64,000 nucleotides of DNA, from positions 2,728,001 to 2,792,000 of the forward strand of contig NZ_CP110680.1 of the NCBI RefSeq assembly GCF_028583725.1. Direction: 5' to 3'. Below are positions 18,548 to 28,390 of this stretch, in pieces. A program made the position numbers and the translations under genes. Each line of letters begins with the position of its first letter. Position 1 is the first letter of the stretch. The notes beneath the pieces were generated by a model, which was not told the origin of the DNA, did no database searches, and saw only the letters and a program-made list of their open reading frames with translations. The stretch is from Cellulomonas fimi. Lineage in GTDB: Bacteria; Actinomycetota; Actinomycetes; Actinomycetales; Cellulomonadaceae.

Positions 18548-19126
18548 TCAGCCCTCCCCGGCGGCGTCGGCACCCGGGCCCGCCACGTCGTCGTCGTCCA
18601 CAGGGCCGAGGCCGCTCAGGTCCACCTCGACGCGCGCGTCGCGCACGTCGGTCAGCAGCAGGCGCACGGGATCCCCGGTCTTCGGCCGACGACCCTTGAC
18701 GCCGGGCGTCACGGGGACGACGACGACCGCGTCGTCGGCGTCCGTCGCGCCGCGCTCGACGCCCGTCAGGCGCCCCGAGACCGTCCCGCCGTCCGCGAGA
18801 CGGACCGTCACCGACCGGCCCACCGCCCGCGCGAAGTGACGCCGCTCCGTCAGCGGCCGGGACACGCCGGGGCTGGACACCTCGAGCGTGTACTCCCCCG
18901 CCACGACGTCCTGCGCGTCGAGCGCGTCCGACACGGCGCGGGTCACGTCCGCGACCCGGTCCAGGTCGAGCTCGCCCTCGTCGTCCTCGGCGACGTCCAC
19001 GACCACGCGGACCACCGACCGGGCCCCCGCCCTCGCCACCTCGACGTCCTCCAGCAGGAGGCCGATGCCGGCCACCGCCGGTGCGACGACCTGCCGGACC
19101 CGCTGGGCGGGTGCTGGCGCGACCAT
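18548..19126 (-). CDS. rimP: Ribosome maturation factor RimP
   Basis: Needed for 30S subunit assembly. The 192-residue protein has the two RimP domains: an N-terminal alpha/beta domain ([17 protein letters not shown], then [30 protein letters not shown]) with the motif [14 protein letters not shown], and a C-terminal SH3-like domain (VTVRLADGG to VRLLLTDV). The ATG at 19126 follows GGAGG; the frame remains open to 19276 but that extension is non-coding. It is the first gene of the rimP-nusA-ylxR-infB transcript, diverging from a lipoprotein gene. Confidence 0.95.
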   Translation of the reverse strand: MVAPAPAQRVRQVVAPAVAGIGLLLEDVEVARAGARSVVRVVVDVAEDDEGELDLDRVADVTRAVSDALDAQDVVAGEYTLEVSSPGVSRPLTERRHFARAVGRSVTVRLADGGTVSGRLTGVERGATDADDAVVVVPVTPGVKGRRPKTGDPVRLLLTDVRDARVEVDLSGLGPVDDDDVAGPGADAAGEG

Positions 19127-19266
19127 GGGAGGGCCTCCTGTCGGTTCCGACGGGTCACCGGCACGCGGCTCGACCCTGTGATGTTGTGGGACCAGCGTAA
19201 CGAGTCCGCGCGCACCCGCCGGTCGCGGCGTCGACTCGCCACGCCGCCGTGGGAGGATCACCGGCG

Positions 19267-20382
19267 ATGAGCGCACCGAACCGCCCGACCGCCGCCCGCC
19301 CCCGGCCCGCGCCGCTCCGGCGGGCGGGTGCCGTCGTCGTGGCCGTCACCGCTGCCGCCCTGCTGGCGGGCTGCGGCCTGCGGATGGAGACGCCGCCACC
19401 CGTCGAGCCGTCCCCCGACGCGGTCGAGCAGGCGCGCGGCCGGACGGCCGAGGACGCGCTGGGGCTCGCGGACGACGCCCGGGAGCTGCTGGCCTCCGCT
19501 CCCGCCGAGCCGGTCGCGGCGGTGCTGGCCGACGTCGCGGCGTTCAGCGAGCTGCACGCCGAGCAGCTCGGCGGTGTGTACGACTCCGGCCTGCCGGACC
19601 CGACCCCGTCGGCGTCGCCCACCGACGCACCGGACGAGCCCGCGCCGACCGCCGAGACGGTGCTGGCCGCGCTCGCAGAGGACGCCGCCACGGCGCTCGC
19701 CGACGCGGACACCGTGCCCGACGGCCCGCTCGCGCGCCTCGTCGGCTCGGTCGCGACCGCACGGACGGACCTCGCCGGGCGGCTCGCGGCGGCGCTGGGC
19801 CTGCCCGCACCCGAGATCACCGTGCCGGCACCGACGACGGAGGACGCCTCGACCGACGACGGCGGCGAGGCACCCTCGACACCGTCCGTGGCTCCGACCC
19901 CCGGCGCCGACGACGCGAGCGCCGGGGCGCCCGCGGGCCTGGACCGGACCGACCTCGACGCCCTCACGCTCGCGCACGACGAGGCCGGCTACGCGCTCGA
20001 GGTCGTCGCGGCCAAGCTCGGCGGCGACCAGCGGACGCTCGCGCAGCAGACCGCGGCCGCGCACCGCGACCACGCGGAGCGGTGGGCGCTCGCCGCCGGT
20101 TCGACGGGGCAGCTCGACGACCCGCGGCGCGCGGCGTACGCGCTCCCGCCGGGGCTCGACGACCCGGCCGTCGCGACCGGCGTGGCACGCGGCGTCGAGT
20201 CCGCGGTCGCCGACACCTACGCGACGCTGCTCGCCTCCGCGGACGCCGGCGGGCGTGGCGACCTCCTCACCGGCCTCGCCGACGCCACGCGCCGTGCGCG
20301 CGTGTGGGGGGCGACGCCGGTCGCCTTCCCGGGCATGCCCGAGCTCGCGGCCGAGCCGCTGCCGACACCGTCCGCCGGCTGA
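19267..20382 (+). CDS. Putative lipoprotein with ferritin-like DUF4439 domain
   Basis: A 371-residue exported protein of unknown function. The N-terminus is a lipoprotein signal: a basic segment (RPAPLRRAG), a hydrophobic stretch and the lipobox LLAGC, giving a lipidated cysteine near residue 38. A Thr/Pro/Asp-rich linker (PAPTTEDASTDDGGEAP and flanks) precedes a C-terminal helical domain (ALTLAHDEAGYALEVVAAKLG to GLADATRRARVWG) that matches DUF4439, a ferritin-like four-helix family. No metal-binding EExxH motif is seen. It is commonly found beside rimP and proS in actinobacteria. Its last codons lie in a tandem repeat that continues past the stop. Confidence 0.82.
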   Translation: MSAPNRPTAARPRPAPLRRAGAVVVAVTAAALLAGCGLRMETPPPVEPSPDAVEQARGRTAEDALGLADDARELLASAPAEPVAAVLADVAAFSELHAEQLGGVYDSGLPDPTPSASPTDAPDEPAPTAETVLAALAEDAATALADADTVPDGPLARLVGSVATARTDLAGRLAAALGLPAPEITVPAPTTEDASTDDGGEAPSTPSVAPTPGADDASAGAPAGLDRTDLDALTLAHDEAGYALEVVAAKLGGDQRTLAQQTAAAHRDHAERWALAAGSTGQLDDPRRAAYALPPGLDDPAVATGVARGVESAVADTYATLLASADAGGRGDLLTGLADATRRARVWGATPVAFPGMPELAAEPLPTPSAG

Positions 20383-20446
20383 CGCGGTCGACACCGTCCG
20401 CCGGCTGACGCGGCGACGACGCCGTCCGCCGGCTGACGCCGCGACA
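20364..20446. repeat. Tandem 25-26 bp repeats across the DUF4439 stop codon
   Basis: Three imperfect copies of GACACCGTCCGCCGGCTGACGCGG occur from 20364, 20390 and about 20415. The first copy includes the stop codon (GGC TGA) of the lipoprotein gene. The array fills the gap between the convergent lipoprotein and proS genes, where a terminator would be expected. Confidence 0.75.
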
Positions 20447-20480
20447 CCGTCGTCGGCGCCGTCGTCCGGCGGCCGGGGGC

Positions 20481-22274
20481 TCAGCCGGCGAGCAGCTCGC
20501 GGACCCGCGCGGCGACGTGCTCGACGACGTCCGCGACGGGCACCTGCGTGGCCTCGCCACCGGCGCGCGGCCGGACCTCGACGACGCCCTCGGCGAGCCC
20601 GCGCCCGACGACGACGACGAGCGGCACGCCGAGCAGCTCGGCGTCGGCGAACTTCACGCCAGGAGACACCTTCGGCCGGTCGTCGTAGAGGACCTCGACC
20701 CCGCGCCCGACGAGCGCGCGGGCGATGTCCTCGGCGGCGTCGAACACGGTCGCGTCCTTGCCGGTCGCGACGACGTGCACGTGCGCGGGCGCGACGTGCG
20801 CGGGCCACGCGAGACCGCGGTCGTCGTGGTTGGCCTCGGCGAGCGCCGCCATCACGCGGGACACGCCGATGCCGTACGAGCCCATCGTCACGACCTGCGA
20901 CTTGCCGTTCTGGTCGAGGACCGTGAGGCCGAGCGCCTGCGCGTACTTGCGACCGAGCTGGAAGATGTGGCCGATCTCGATGCCGCGCGCGAGCTCGAGC
21001 GGGCCGGAGCCGTCGGGTGCGGGGTCGCCCGCGCGGACCTCGGCGGCCTCGATCGTGCCGTCGGCCGTGAAGTCGCGACCGGCGACGAGGTCGTAGACGT
21101 GCCGGCCCGGCTCGTTCGCGCCGGTGATCCAGCGCGTGCCCGCGACGACGCGCGGGTCGAGCAGGTACCGCACGGCGGTCCGCTCGGTGCCCTCCGCGAC
21201 GGGCACGTTCGGGCCGAGCGCGCCGGGGCCGATGTAGCCCTTGACGAGCTCCGGGTGCGCGGCGAAGTCCGCCTCCCCCGCGGCCTCGACCTCCGCCGGC
21301 GCGAGCGCCGCCTCGAGCCGCTTGAGGTCGACCTCGCGGTCGCCGGGCAGCCCGACGACGAGCAGCTCGCGCTCCCCCGACGGGTGCACGAGCGCGAGCA
21401 CGACGTTCTTGAGCGTGTCGGCCGCGGCCCACGGCCGGTCGGCGCGCGGGAAGCGCTCGTTCGACACCGCGACGAGCGTCTCGATCGTCGGGGTGTCGGG
21501 CGTGTCCTCGACGTGCGCGGCGGGCGCGTCGGACCAGTCGAGCGCGGGCGGCGCGACGGTCGTGACGGCCTCGACGTTCGCCGCGTACCCGCCCGCCGAG
21601 CGCACGAACGTGTCCTCGCCGATCGCCGTCGGCGTGAGGAACTCCTCCGACCGCGACCCGCCCATCGCACCTGAGGTCGCGGTGACGATGACGTACTCCA
21701 GGCCCAGCCGCTCGAAGACCCGCTGGTAGGCGGCGCGCTGCGCGGCGTACGACGCGTCGAGCCCGGCGTCGTCGACGTCGAACGAGTACGCGTCCTTCAT
21801 GACGAACTCGCGCCCGCGGATCAGGCCGGCGCGCGGGCGCGCCTCGTCGCGGTACTTCGTCTGGATCTGGAACAGCGTGAGCGGCAGGTCCTTGTACGAG
21901 GAGTACAGGTCCTTCACGAGGAGCGTGAACAGCTCCTCGTGCGTCGGCGCGAGCAGGTAGTCGCCGCCCTTGCGGTCCTTGAGCCGGAAGATGTTGGGGC
22001 CGTACTCGGTCCACCGGCCCGTCGCCTCGTAGGGCTCCTTCGGCAGCAGCGCCGGGAAGTGCACCTCCTGCGCGCCCGCGGCGTGCATCTCCTCGCGCAC
22101 CACGGCCTCGACCTTGCCCAGGACCCGCAGGCCGAGCGGCAGCCACGTGTAGATGCCGGGGGCCGCGCGGCGGATGTAGCCGGCCCGCACGAGCAGCTTG
22201 TGGCTCGCGACCTCGGCGTCGGCGGGGTCCTCCCGCAGCGTGCGGACGAAGAGCGTGGACAGGCGCAGGAGCAT
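20481..22274 (-). CDS. proS: Prolyl-tRNA synthetase
   Basis: Charges tRNA-Pro; class II synthetase of the bacterial type, 597 residues. Motif 1 is around [23 protein letters not shown], motif 2 around [24 protein letters not shown], and motif 3 near [16 protein letters not shown]. Between motifs 2 and 3 lies the YbaK-like editing insertion (with the KNVV and GYIGPG regions), and the C-terminus is an anticodon-binding domain ([35 protein letters not shown]). A TAGGCT hexamer 7-13 nt before the ATG suggests a leaderless mRNA. Confidence 0.97.
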   Translation of the reverse strand: MLLRLSTLFVRTLREDPADAEVASHKLLVRAGYIRRAAPGIYTWLPLGLRVLGKVEAVVREEMHAAGAQEVHFPALLPKEPYEATGRWTEYGPNIFRLKDRKGGDYLLAPTHEELFTLLVKDLYSSYKDLPLTLFQIQTKYRDEARPRAGLIRGREFVMKDAYSFDVDDAGLDASYAAQRAAYQRVFERLGLEYVIVTATSGAMGGSRSEEFLTPTAIGEDTFVRSAGGYAANVEAVTTVAPPALDWSDAPAAHVEDTPDTPTIETLVAVSNERFPRADRPWAAADTLKNVVLALVHPSGERELLVVGLPGDREVDLKRLEAALAPAEVEAAGEADFAAHPELVKGYIGPGALGPNVPVAEGTERTAVRYLLDPRVVAGTRWITGANEPGRHVYDLVAGRDFTADGTIEAAEVRAGDPAPDGSGPLELARGIEIGHIFQLGRKYAQALGLTVLDQNGKSQVVTMGSYGIGVSRVMAALAEANHDDRGLAWPAHVAPAHVHVVATGKDATVFDAAEDIARALVGRGVEVLYDDRPKVSPGVKFADAELLGVPLVVVVGRGLAEGVVEVRPRAGGEATQVPVADVVEHVAARVRELLAG

Positions 22275-22281
22275 GGGGGCG

Positions 22282-22287
22282 AGCCTA
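22282..22287 (-). promoter_or_regulatory. proS -10 element, likely leaderless transcript
   Basis: Minus strand TAGGCT, a good actinobacterial -10, ends 7 nt before the proS ATG. Transcription would therefore start at or within a base or two of the start codon. No convincing -35 was found. Confidence 0.45.
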
Positions 22288-22354
22288 GTGGTCGTGGCGG
22301 GGTCGCCCGTGCGCCCGCTGTCGCGGTGTGGGCGGTCTCGGCCAGGATGGGCGG

Positions 22355-23245
22355 GTGCCCGAGCTGCCCGAGGTCGAGGCGCTCGCGCAGTTCCTGCGCG
22401 GGCGCGCCGTGGACCGTGCCGTGTCCGGCGTCGAGGTCGGCGCGATCAGCGCGCTGAAGACGTTCCGGCCGCCGCCCGACGCGCTCGTCGGCGGCGCGGT
22501 CGTCGACGTCACACGGCACGGCAAGTGGCTCGACCTCATGGTCGCGACGTCGACGGGCGAGCCGCTGCACCTGGTCTGGCACCTGTCGCGTGCCGGATGG
22601 GTGCGCTGGTCCGACGAGCTCTCGCCGCGGCCGGTGCGTCCGGGCAAGTCCCCCATCGCGCTGCGCGTCCGTCTCGACGACGGCTCGGGGTTCGACCTGA
22701 CGGAGGCGGGCACGCGCAAGCGTCTCGCGGTGCACGTCGTGACGGAGCCCAGCGAAGTCCCGCAGGTCGCCACGCTCGGCGTCGAGCCGCTGTCGGACGA
22801 GTTCACCGAGGACCGGCTCGCGGAGCTGCTCGCGGCGCGCAACCAGCAGGTCAAGGGCCTGCTGCGCGACCAGGGCACGATCGCGGGCATCGGGAACGCC
22901 TACTCGGACGAGATCCTGCACGCCGCACGCATGAGCCCGTTCGCGCCGACGCGCTCGTTCGACGCGGACCGCACGGCCACGCTGTGGGTCGCGATCCGCC
23001 AGGTGCTCACCGACGCCGTCGCCGCCGCGTCAGGGCGGCCCGCCGCCGAGCTCAAGGACGCGAAGCGGCGCGGGATGCGTGTGCACGGGCGCACGGGCGA
23101 GCCGTGTCCCGGCTGGGACGGGGTGCCGTGCGGCGACACGGTCCACGAGGTGTCGTTCGCCGACTCCTCGCTGCAGTACTGCCCGACGTGCCAGACGGGC
23201 GGCAAGCCCCTCGCCGACCGGCGGATGTCACGCCTGCTGCGCTGA
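22355..23245 (+). CDS. Fpg/Nei family DNA glycosylase homologue with atypical zinc finger
   Basis: Probable base-excision repair glycosylase/AP lyase, 296 residues. The GTG at 22355 is chosen because it puts the catalytic proline at position 2 (PELPEVE), as the family chemistry requires. The H2TH domain includes [24 protein letters not shown]. The C-terminal zinc finger has four cysteines, but the first pair is spaced C-x7-C (CPGWDGVPC) rather than C-x2-C. The loop before the second pair reads [10 protein letters not shown], where canonical Fpg/Nei have the DNA-intercalating arginine. This marks an actinobacterial subfamily whose substrate is not established. It is divergent from proS. Confidence 0.88.
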   Translation: MPELPEVEALAQFLRGRAVDRAVSGVEVGAISALKTFRPPPDALVGGAVVDVTRHGKWLDLMVATSTGEPLHLVWHLSRAGWVRWSDELSPRPVRPGKSPIALRVRLDDGSGFDLTEAGTRKRLAVHVVTEPSEVPQVATLGVEPLSDEFTEDRLAELLAARNQQVKGLLRDQGTIAGIGNAYSDEILHAARMSPFAPTRSFDADRTATLWVAIRQVLTDAVAAASGRPAAELKDAKRRGMRVHGRTGEPCPGWDGVPCGDTVHEVSFADSSLQYCPTCQTGGKPLADRRMSRLLR

Positions 23246-23255
23246 CCGCGCCCGC

Positions 23256-23280
23256 GTCGCCGCCCCGGCCGGCCGGCGAC
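23256..23280. terminator. Convergent terminator hairpin
   Basis: GTCGCCG (23256-23262) pairs with CGGCGAC (23274-23280) around a GC-rich loop, in the 38-bp gap between the convergent glycosylase and GNAT genes. Confidence 0.5.
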
Positions 23281-23283
23281 ACG

Positions 23284-24192
23284 TCAGAACAGGACGGTCG
23301 CGTACGTGCCCACCTGCCGGAAGCCGACCGCACGGTAGGCCGCGAGGGCACGGTGGTTGTAGGCGTTGACGTAGAGCGACACGACGGGCGTCTCGGCGGA
23401 CCTGGCGAGCCGGACGACGGCGGCCATCCCGGCCTCCGACAGCCCCTCGCCGCGCCGCTCGGGCGTCACCCACACGCCCTGGACCTGCGCGACTCCCCCG
23501 GCGACGGCGCCGAGCTCGGCCTTGAACACGATCGTGTCGCGGGGACCGCGCCGGCCGTCCTCGCGCTCGACGCGGACGAACGAACGACCCGACCCGATGA
23601 GCCCGCGGACGCGCGTCTCGTACGGGCCCCCGGGGCCACCGGCGGGCGAGTAGCCGACCTCCTCGGTGAACATCCGGATGCACGCCGGGAGCACGAGGTC
23701 GTACTCGTCGGCACGGGAGCGGCGGACCGTCGGGTCCTGCGTCAGGAGCGGTTCGTGGTCGATGACCATCGAGGGCTGGTCCGCCCGGATCTCGCGCGCC
23801 GCGGGCCAGGTCCGGCTGAGGCGGTCCCACAGGCCGAGGACCATGTCGGCGGAGCCGACGATCGACGAGCACCGCCGGCCCTGGGCGCGCGCGAGGCCCG
23901 CGAACGCGTCGAGCGCACGCGCGGCGAGCTGCGGGTCGTCGGCGGGGACGACGGGCACGACGTTCGCGCCCGCCCAGCAGACCGCGCGCAGCGCGCCGTC
24001 GAGCTCGTACCCCCAGAGCGTCCCGCCGGCGGAGCGCAGACCGCTCACGGCGGCCTGCTCGAGGCGGGCCGTCGCGAGCACCGCGGCGACCGGGTCGAGC
24101 GCGCAGACGGCGAGCGCGGCGCGCAGGTCCACGTCCCCGAGGACGCGGCCCCCTGCCCGCTCGTCGAGCAGCATCGCGCGGCGAGAACCCAT
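23284..24192 (-). CDS. GNAT family acetyltransferase with DUF4081 N-terminal domain
   Basis: A 302-residue protein with an N-terminal DUF4081 domain (about residues 15-140, including LWGYELDGALRAVCWAGANVVP) and a C-terminal GNAT fold. The acetyl-CoA-binding region is QVQGVWVTPERRGEGLSEAGMAAVVRLA (R/QxxGxG/A-like loop RRGEGL), followed by VSLYVNAYNHRALAAYRAVGFRQVGTY. The position just downstream of ispG matches Mycobacterium tuberculosis Rv2867c after gcpE (Rv2868c). The substrate is unknown. Confidence 0.88.
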   Translation of the reverse strand: MGSRRAMLLDERAGGRVLGDVDLRAALAVCALDPVAAVLATARLEQAAVSGLRSAGGTLWGYELDGALRAVCWAGANVVPVVPADDPQLAARALDAFAGLARAQGRRCSSIVGSADMVLGLWDRLSRTWPAAREIRADQPSMVIDHEPLLTQDPTVRRSRADEYDLVLPACIRMFTEEVGYSPAGGPGGPYETRVRGLIGSGRSFVRVEREDGRRGPRDTIVFKAELGAVAGGVAQVQGVWVTPERRGEGLSEAGMAAVVRLARSAETPVVSLYVNAYNHRALAAYRAVGFRQVGTYATVLF

Positions 24193-24265
24193 GACACGGA
24201 TTGTGCACCACGCAGGGCGGCCGGACCTGTCGTCGGGCGCCCGGCGGACGACGCCGCGCGGTGGG

Positions 24266-25426
24266 TCAGCCGACGGAGACCGTCGGGCCGCCCTGGCCCG
24301 CCTCGACCGGGTCCATGGTCTCCGCGAGGCGCATGGCCTCCTCGATCAGCGTCTCGACGATGAGCGACTCGGGGACGGTCTTGATGACCTCGCCCTTGAC
24401 GAAGATCTGCCCCTTGCCGTTGCCGGACGCGACGCCGAGGTCCGCCTCGCGCGCCTCGCCGGGACCGTTGACGACGCAGCCCATGACGGCGACGCGCAGC
24501 GGCACCTCCATGCCCTCGAGACCCGCGGTGACCTTCTCCGCGAGCGTGTAGACGTCGACCTGCGCCCGACCGCACGACGGGCACGAGACGATCTCGAGCT
24601 TGCGGGGCCGCAGGTTGAGGGCCTGCAGGATCTGGATGCCGACCTTGACCTCCTCGACGGGAGGCGCCGACAGGGAGACGCGGATCGTGTCGCCGATGCC
24701 CTTGCTCAGCAGCGCGCCGAACGCGGTCGCCGACTTGATCGTGCCCTGGAACGCCGGGCCGGCCTCGGTCACGCCGAGGTGCAGCGGCCAGTCGCCGGCC
24801 TCGGCGAGCAGCTCGTAGGCGCGCACCATGACGACGGGGTCGTTGTGCTTCACCGAGATCTTGAAGTCGTGGAAGCCGTGCTCCTCGAACAGCGACGCCT
24901 CCCACACGGCGGACTCGACGAGCGCCTCCGGGGTGGCCTTGCCGTACTTCGCGAGCAGCCGCGGGTCGAGCGACCCGGCGTTGACGCCGATCCGGATCGA
25001 GACGCCGGCGTCGGACGCGGCGCGCGCGATCTCCTTGACCTGGTCGTCGAACTTGCGGATGTTGCCCGGGTTCACGCGGACGGCGGCACAGCCGGCGTCG
25101 ATCGCGGCGAACACGTACTTCGGCTGGAAGTGGATGTCGGCGATCACGGGGATCTGCGACTTGCGGGCGATCGCCGGCAGCGCGTCGGCGTCGTCCTGGC
25201 TGGGCACGGCGACGCGGACGATGTCGCAGCCGGACGCCGTGAGGGCGGCGATCTGCTGGAGCGTCGCGTTGATGTCGGTGGTCGGCGTCGTGGTCATCGA
25301 CTGGACGCTGATCGGGGCGTCGCCGCCGACCTCGACCTTGCCGACGCGGATCTTGCGGGAGGCCCGCCGGGGCGCCAGGACGGGGGCGGGCGCAGCCGGC
25401 ATGCCGAGGCTGATCGGGGTGCTCAC
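24266..25426 (-). CDS. ispG: 4-hydroxy-3-methylbut-2-enyl-diphosphate synthase (flavodoxin/ferredoxin)
   Basis: Penultimate step of the MEP isoprenoid pathway: converts MEcPP to HMBPP with a [4Fe-4S] cluster. The 386 residues start with [22 protein letters not shown] and the TIM-barrel motifs, and include [18 protein letters not shown] and VRVNPGNI. The C-terminal domain carries the cluster cysteines in SCPSCGR and [10 protein letters not shown]. The GTG start abuts a GGGGAGG run, closer than usual for a ribosome-binding site, but the N-terminus aligns with mycobacterial IspG. Together with dxr, on the other side of rip1, this gives two MEP-pathway genes in one cluster. Confidence 0.96.
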   Translation of the reverse strand: MSTPISLGMPAAPAPVLAPRRASRKIRVGKVEVGGDAPISVQSMTTTPTTDINATLQQIAALTASGCDIVRVAVPSQDDADALPAIARKSQIPVIADIHFQPKYVFAAIDAGCAAVRVNPGNIRKFDDQVKEIARAASDAGVSIRIGVNAGSLDPRLLAKYGKATPEALVESAVWEASLFEEHGFHDFKISVKHNDPVVMVRAYELLAEAGDWPLHLGVTEAGPAFQGTIKSATAFGALLSKGIGDTIRVSLSAPPVEEVKVGIQILQALNLRPRKLEIVSCPSCGRAQVDVYTLAEKVTAGLEGMEVPLRVAVMGCVVNGPGEAREADLGVASGNGKGQIFVKGEVIKTVPESLIVETLIEEAMRLAETMDPVEAGQGGPTVSVG

Positions 25427-25535
25427 CTCCCCATCATCGCATCGCTGCGCGCCCGGACCGGACCCGCGAGGCCGACGCCCACGAAACCCGCACGGAACCC
25501 GCCCGGCGCCGCGCGTCGGGCGGCGTCCCCGCAGG

Positions 25536-26846
25536 TCAGATGGTGATGGGGTTCACGATGTCGGCGTACACGAGCAGCAGCCCGACGGCGCCGAGGAGGA
25601 TGAACACGGTGTAGGCGACCGGGACCAGCTTCGCCGCGTCGAACGGCCCAGGCCGCGGCCGGCCGCGCAGGCGCGCGACCTGACGACGCGCGCCCTCCCA
25701 CAGCGCCGCGGCGACGTGCCCGCCGTCCAGCGGCGGCAGCGGGATGAGGTTGAAGACGAACAGTGCGACGTTGAGCATCGCGAGCATCTGGAGCCAGCCG
25801 GCGATCTTCACCGAGAACGGGAGGTCGGACGCACCGATCTCCCCGCCGAACCGGGCGATGCCGACGACGCCGACGATGCTGTTCTGGTCGCGCTCCTCGT
25901 GCGCGAACGTCGACCGCGCGAGGTCCGCGACCTTCGTCGGCAGCGTCGCGACGACGGTGACGGTCTGCCACGTCGCGGACGCGACCTCCGCAGGCGCCTC
26001 GCTCCACGGCTGTCGCTCGATCGACTGCGCCGCCGTCACGCCGAGGAACCCGGCGGGCACGGTCCGCATCTCGCCGTCCGCGTCCAGCACGGGGCCGCCG
26101 TCCTCGCCGATGACGGGCCGCTCGGCCACGACCGGCGTCACGGTCAGGGTCACCTGCGCGCCGTCGCGCTCGACGACGACCGGGACGCTCTCGCCGCCGG
26201 TCGCGCGGATCAGCTCGGTGAGCTGCTCCCAGGACTCGACCGCGGTGCCGTCGTACGACACCACGGTGTCGCCGGGCCGCAGGCCGGCGGCCGCGCCGGG
26301 GGCGAGCTCGTCGTCGTCCTGGCACGCCCGGTCGGCGGGTGCGTCGGCGGGGATGACGCACTGCGAGACCGACTCGAGCGTCGTGCTCTGGCCCGAGGGG
26401 ATGCCGATGCCGACGAGCACCACGACCATGAGGACGACCGCGATGAGCAGGTTCATGACCGGCCCGCCGAGCATCACGACGAGCTTCTTCGGCGTCGACA
26501 GCCGGTAGAACGCGCGGTGGTCCTCGCCGGGACGGATCTCCTCGGCGCTCGCCTGCCGCGCGTCGCGCGCGAGCCGGCCGACCCAGGTCCGGGCCGGCGG
26601 GTTCCCGACGGCCTCGTCCGGCGGGTACATGCCGACGAGCCGCACGAAGCCGCCCAGCGGGATCGCCTTGAGCCCGTACTCGGTCTCGCCCTTCGTGCGG
26701 GACCACAGCGTGGGCCCGAAGCCGACCATGTAGTGGCTCACGCGCACGCCGAAGCGCTTGGCGGGCACCATGTGCCCGACCTCGTGCAGCGCGATCGACA
26801 GCAGCAGCACGACGACGACGATCAGCACGCCGACCAGGAACTCCAT
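25536..26846 (-). CDS. rip1: Site-2 protease, M50 family (Rip1/RseP)
   Basis: Intramembrane zinc metalloprotease that cleaves membrane proteins such as anti-sigma factors. It has 436 residues. TM1 holds the HExxH motif ([15 protein letters not shown], about residue 20). A PDZ domain lies in the middle ([21 protein letters not shown]), and the third zinc ligand is the aspartate of [12 protein letters not shown] in a later TM segment, followed by a last TM helix. The ATG at 26846 ([11 protein letters not shown]) is clear although the frame stays open to 27578. The order dxr-rip1-ispG is the same in mycobacteria. Confidence 0.95.
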   Translation of the reverse strand: MEFLVGVLIVVVVLLLSIALHEVGHMVPAKRFGVRVSHYMVGFGPTLWSRTKGETEYGLKAIPLGGFVRLVGMYPPDEAVGNPPARTWVGRLARDARQASAEEIRPGEDHRAFYRLSTPKKLVVMLGGPVMNLLIAVVLMVVVLVGIGIPSGQSTTLESVSQCVIPADAPADRACQDDDELAPGAAAGLRPGDTVVSYDGTAVESWEQLTELIRATGGESVPVVVERDGAQVTLTVTPVVAERPVIGEDGGPVLDADGEMRTVPAGFLGVTAAQSIERQPWSEAPAEVASATWQTVTVVATLPTKVADLARSTFAHEERDQNSIVGVVGIARFGGEIGASDLPFSVKIAGWLQMLAMLNVALFVFNLIPLPPLDGGHVAAALWEGARRQVARLRGRPRPGPFDAAKLVPVAYTVFILLGAVGLLLVYADIVNPITI

Positions 26847-27055
26847 GCGGTCCCCACACCTCCGGACGAGACGTCCGCGCGCGAGCGGACGGGCCCGTGG
26901 CTTCCCGGGCCGGCGCACATCATCCCGCGTCCGGCTGGGAGTGCGCTGACAAGGTCCGCGGAGCGGCACGCGGACCACCCGACCGGCGCACACCCGGGTC
27001 GGCGGGGGCGTCGTGTCGGCTGTCGGGGTCGCGCCGGCGCCACTACCGTCCGGGC

Positions 27056-28390
27056 ATGGCGACCGCTCGCACGCACCCGCTGTGGCTCGACCAGCTCTCC
27101 GTCGACGACCCCGGCGCGCTGCGGCCCCGGGACCCGCTCGACGGTGACGACCGTGCCGACGTCGTCGTCGTCGGGGCCGGTCTCGCGGGCCTGTGGACCG
27201 CGTACTACCTGCTCGAGGCCGACCCGTCGCTCGACGTGCTCGTCGTCGAGGCCGACGTGACCGCGGCCGGCGCGACCGGGCACGGGTCCGGGTGGTGCTC
27301 GGCGGACCTGGCCGTGGCCGGCGAGGACCTCGTGACGAGGCACGGGCTCGCCGGGGCGCGCGCGCTGCGGGCGGCGCTGCGCGACGCCGTGGTCGAGGTC
27401 GGCGGTGCCGCGGCCGCGGAGCAGGTCGGCTGCGGGTTCGCGTACGGCGGCTCGGTGCTGCTCGCGCGGACGCCCGCCGAGGTCGAGCGCCTCGCGGAGC
27501 ACGTGCAGGTCGCGGCGGACCTCGAGGACGACGTGCACCTGCTCGCGCCCGACGAGGTCGCCGAGCACGTCGGCGCAACGGGCGTGCTCGCCGGGGCGTA
27601 CAGCCCGGACTGCGCCCGCCTGCAGCCCGCCGCCCTCGCCCTCGGCCTGCGGGACGTCGTGCTCGCGCGCGGCGGCCGGGTCGTCGACCGGACCACGGCG
27701 CTGCGCGTCTCGCCGCGCGCCGTCGCGACCGACCGCGGCACCGTCCGGACCCGCTGGACCGTCCTCGCGACCGGAGCGGCCGTGGCGCCGGGCGCGGACC
27801 GGGCTGTCACCGCGCGGCACGGCGTCGCGATCGCCACCGAGCCGTTGGGCGACGCGGCCTGGGCCACCGTCGGGCTGCCGCGCGCGCAGACGTTCGCCGA
27901 CCGCGCCGCGGGCGTGCGCGGCGAGCGGACCGCCGACGGCCGCCTCGTGCTGGTCGACGTCGGCGGCCTGTCCTCCGCATCCCCCGGCGCCGTCGACCGC
28001 GCCGCGGACCGCCTGCACGGCACGCTCGTCGACCTGTTCCCGTCGCTCGCCGACGTGGCGCTCACGCACCGCTGGTCGGCGACCGTCGGCGTCGCGCGCG
28101 ACGGGCACCCGTCCGTGGGGCTCGACGACGACGGCATCGGGTGGGTGCGCGGGCTCGGGTTCGACGGCGTCGCCGCGGCGAACCTCGCGGGTCGGACGCT
28201 CGCGGACCTCGTCACCGGCGCGGAGGGACCGCTCGTGCGGTTGCCGTGGGTCGGCCACCGCTCGCCGGCCTGGCCGCCCGCTCCCCTGCGCCGGCTCGGT
28301 CAGGCGGCCGGGCGGGTCCGGGACGCGGCGCGCGTCAGCGCTGCGCGAGCACCTCGTGCGCGCGCGTCCGCGCCCACCGCTCGGCGCTGA
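27056..28390 (+). CDS. FAD-dependent oxidoreductase, DAO family
   Basis: A 444-residue flavoenzyme related to D-amino-acid oxidase and the gamma-glutamylputrescine oxidase group. The Rossmann FAD motif [21 protein letters not shown] is at about residues 36-56, preceded by a PLWLDQL segment usual in this subgroup. The second glycine motif is [11 protein letters not shown]. The C-terminal region has [18 protein letters not shown] and [19 protein letters not shown], which close the FAD site. Its substrate is not predictable. It runs against the surrounding strand, and its last 56 bp overlap the 3' end of dxr in antisense. Confidence 0.87.
   Translation: MATARTHPLWLDQLSVDDPGALRPRDPLDGDDRADVVVVGAGLAGLWTAYYLLEADPSLDVLVVEADVTAAGATGHGSGWCSADLAVAGEDLVTRHGLAGARALRAALRDAVVEVGGAAAAEQVGCGFAYGGSVLLARTPAEVERLAEHVQVAADLEDDVHLLAPDEVAEHVGATGVLAGAYSPDCARLQPAALALGLRDVVLARGGRVVDRTTALRVSPRAVATDRGTVRTRWTVLATGAAVAPGADRAVTARHGVAIATEPLGDAAWATVGLPRAQTFADRAAGVRGERTADGRLVLVDVGGLSSASPGAVDRAADRLHGTLVDLFPSLADVALTHRWSATVGVARDGHPSVGLDDDGIGWVRGLGFDGVAAANLAGRTLADLVTGAEGPLVRLPWVGHRSPAWPPAPLRRLGQAAGRVRDAARVSAARAPRARASAPTARR

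Noticed and set aside
19127..19258. Promoter for the rimP-nusA-infB operon
   Set aside because: A promoter must lie in this divergent gap, but I could not identify a -35/-10 pair of acceptable quality.
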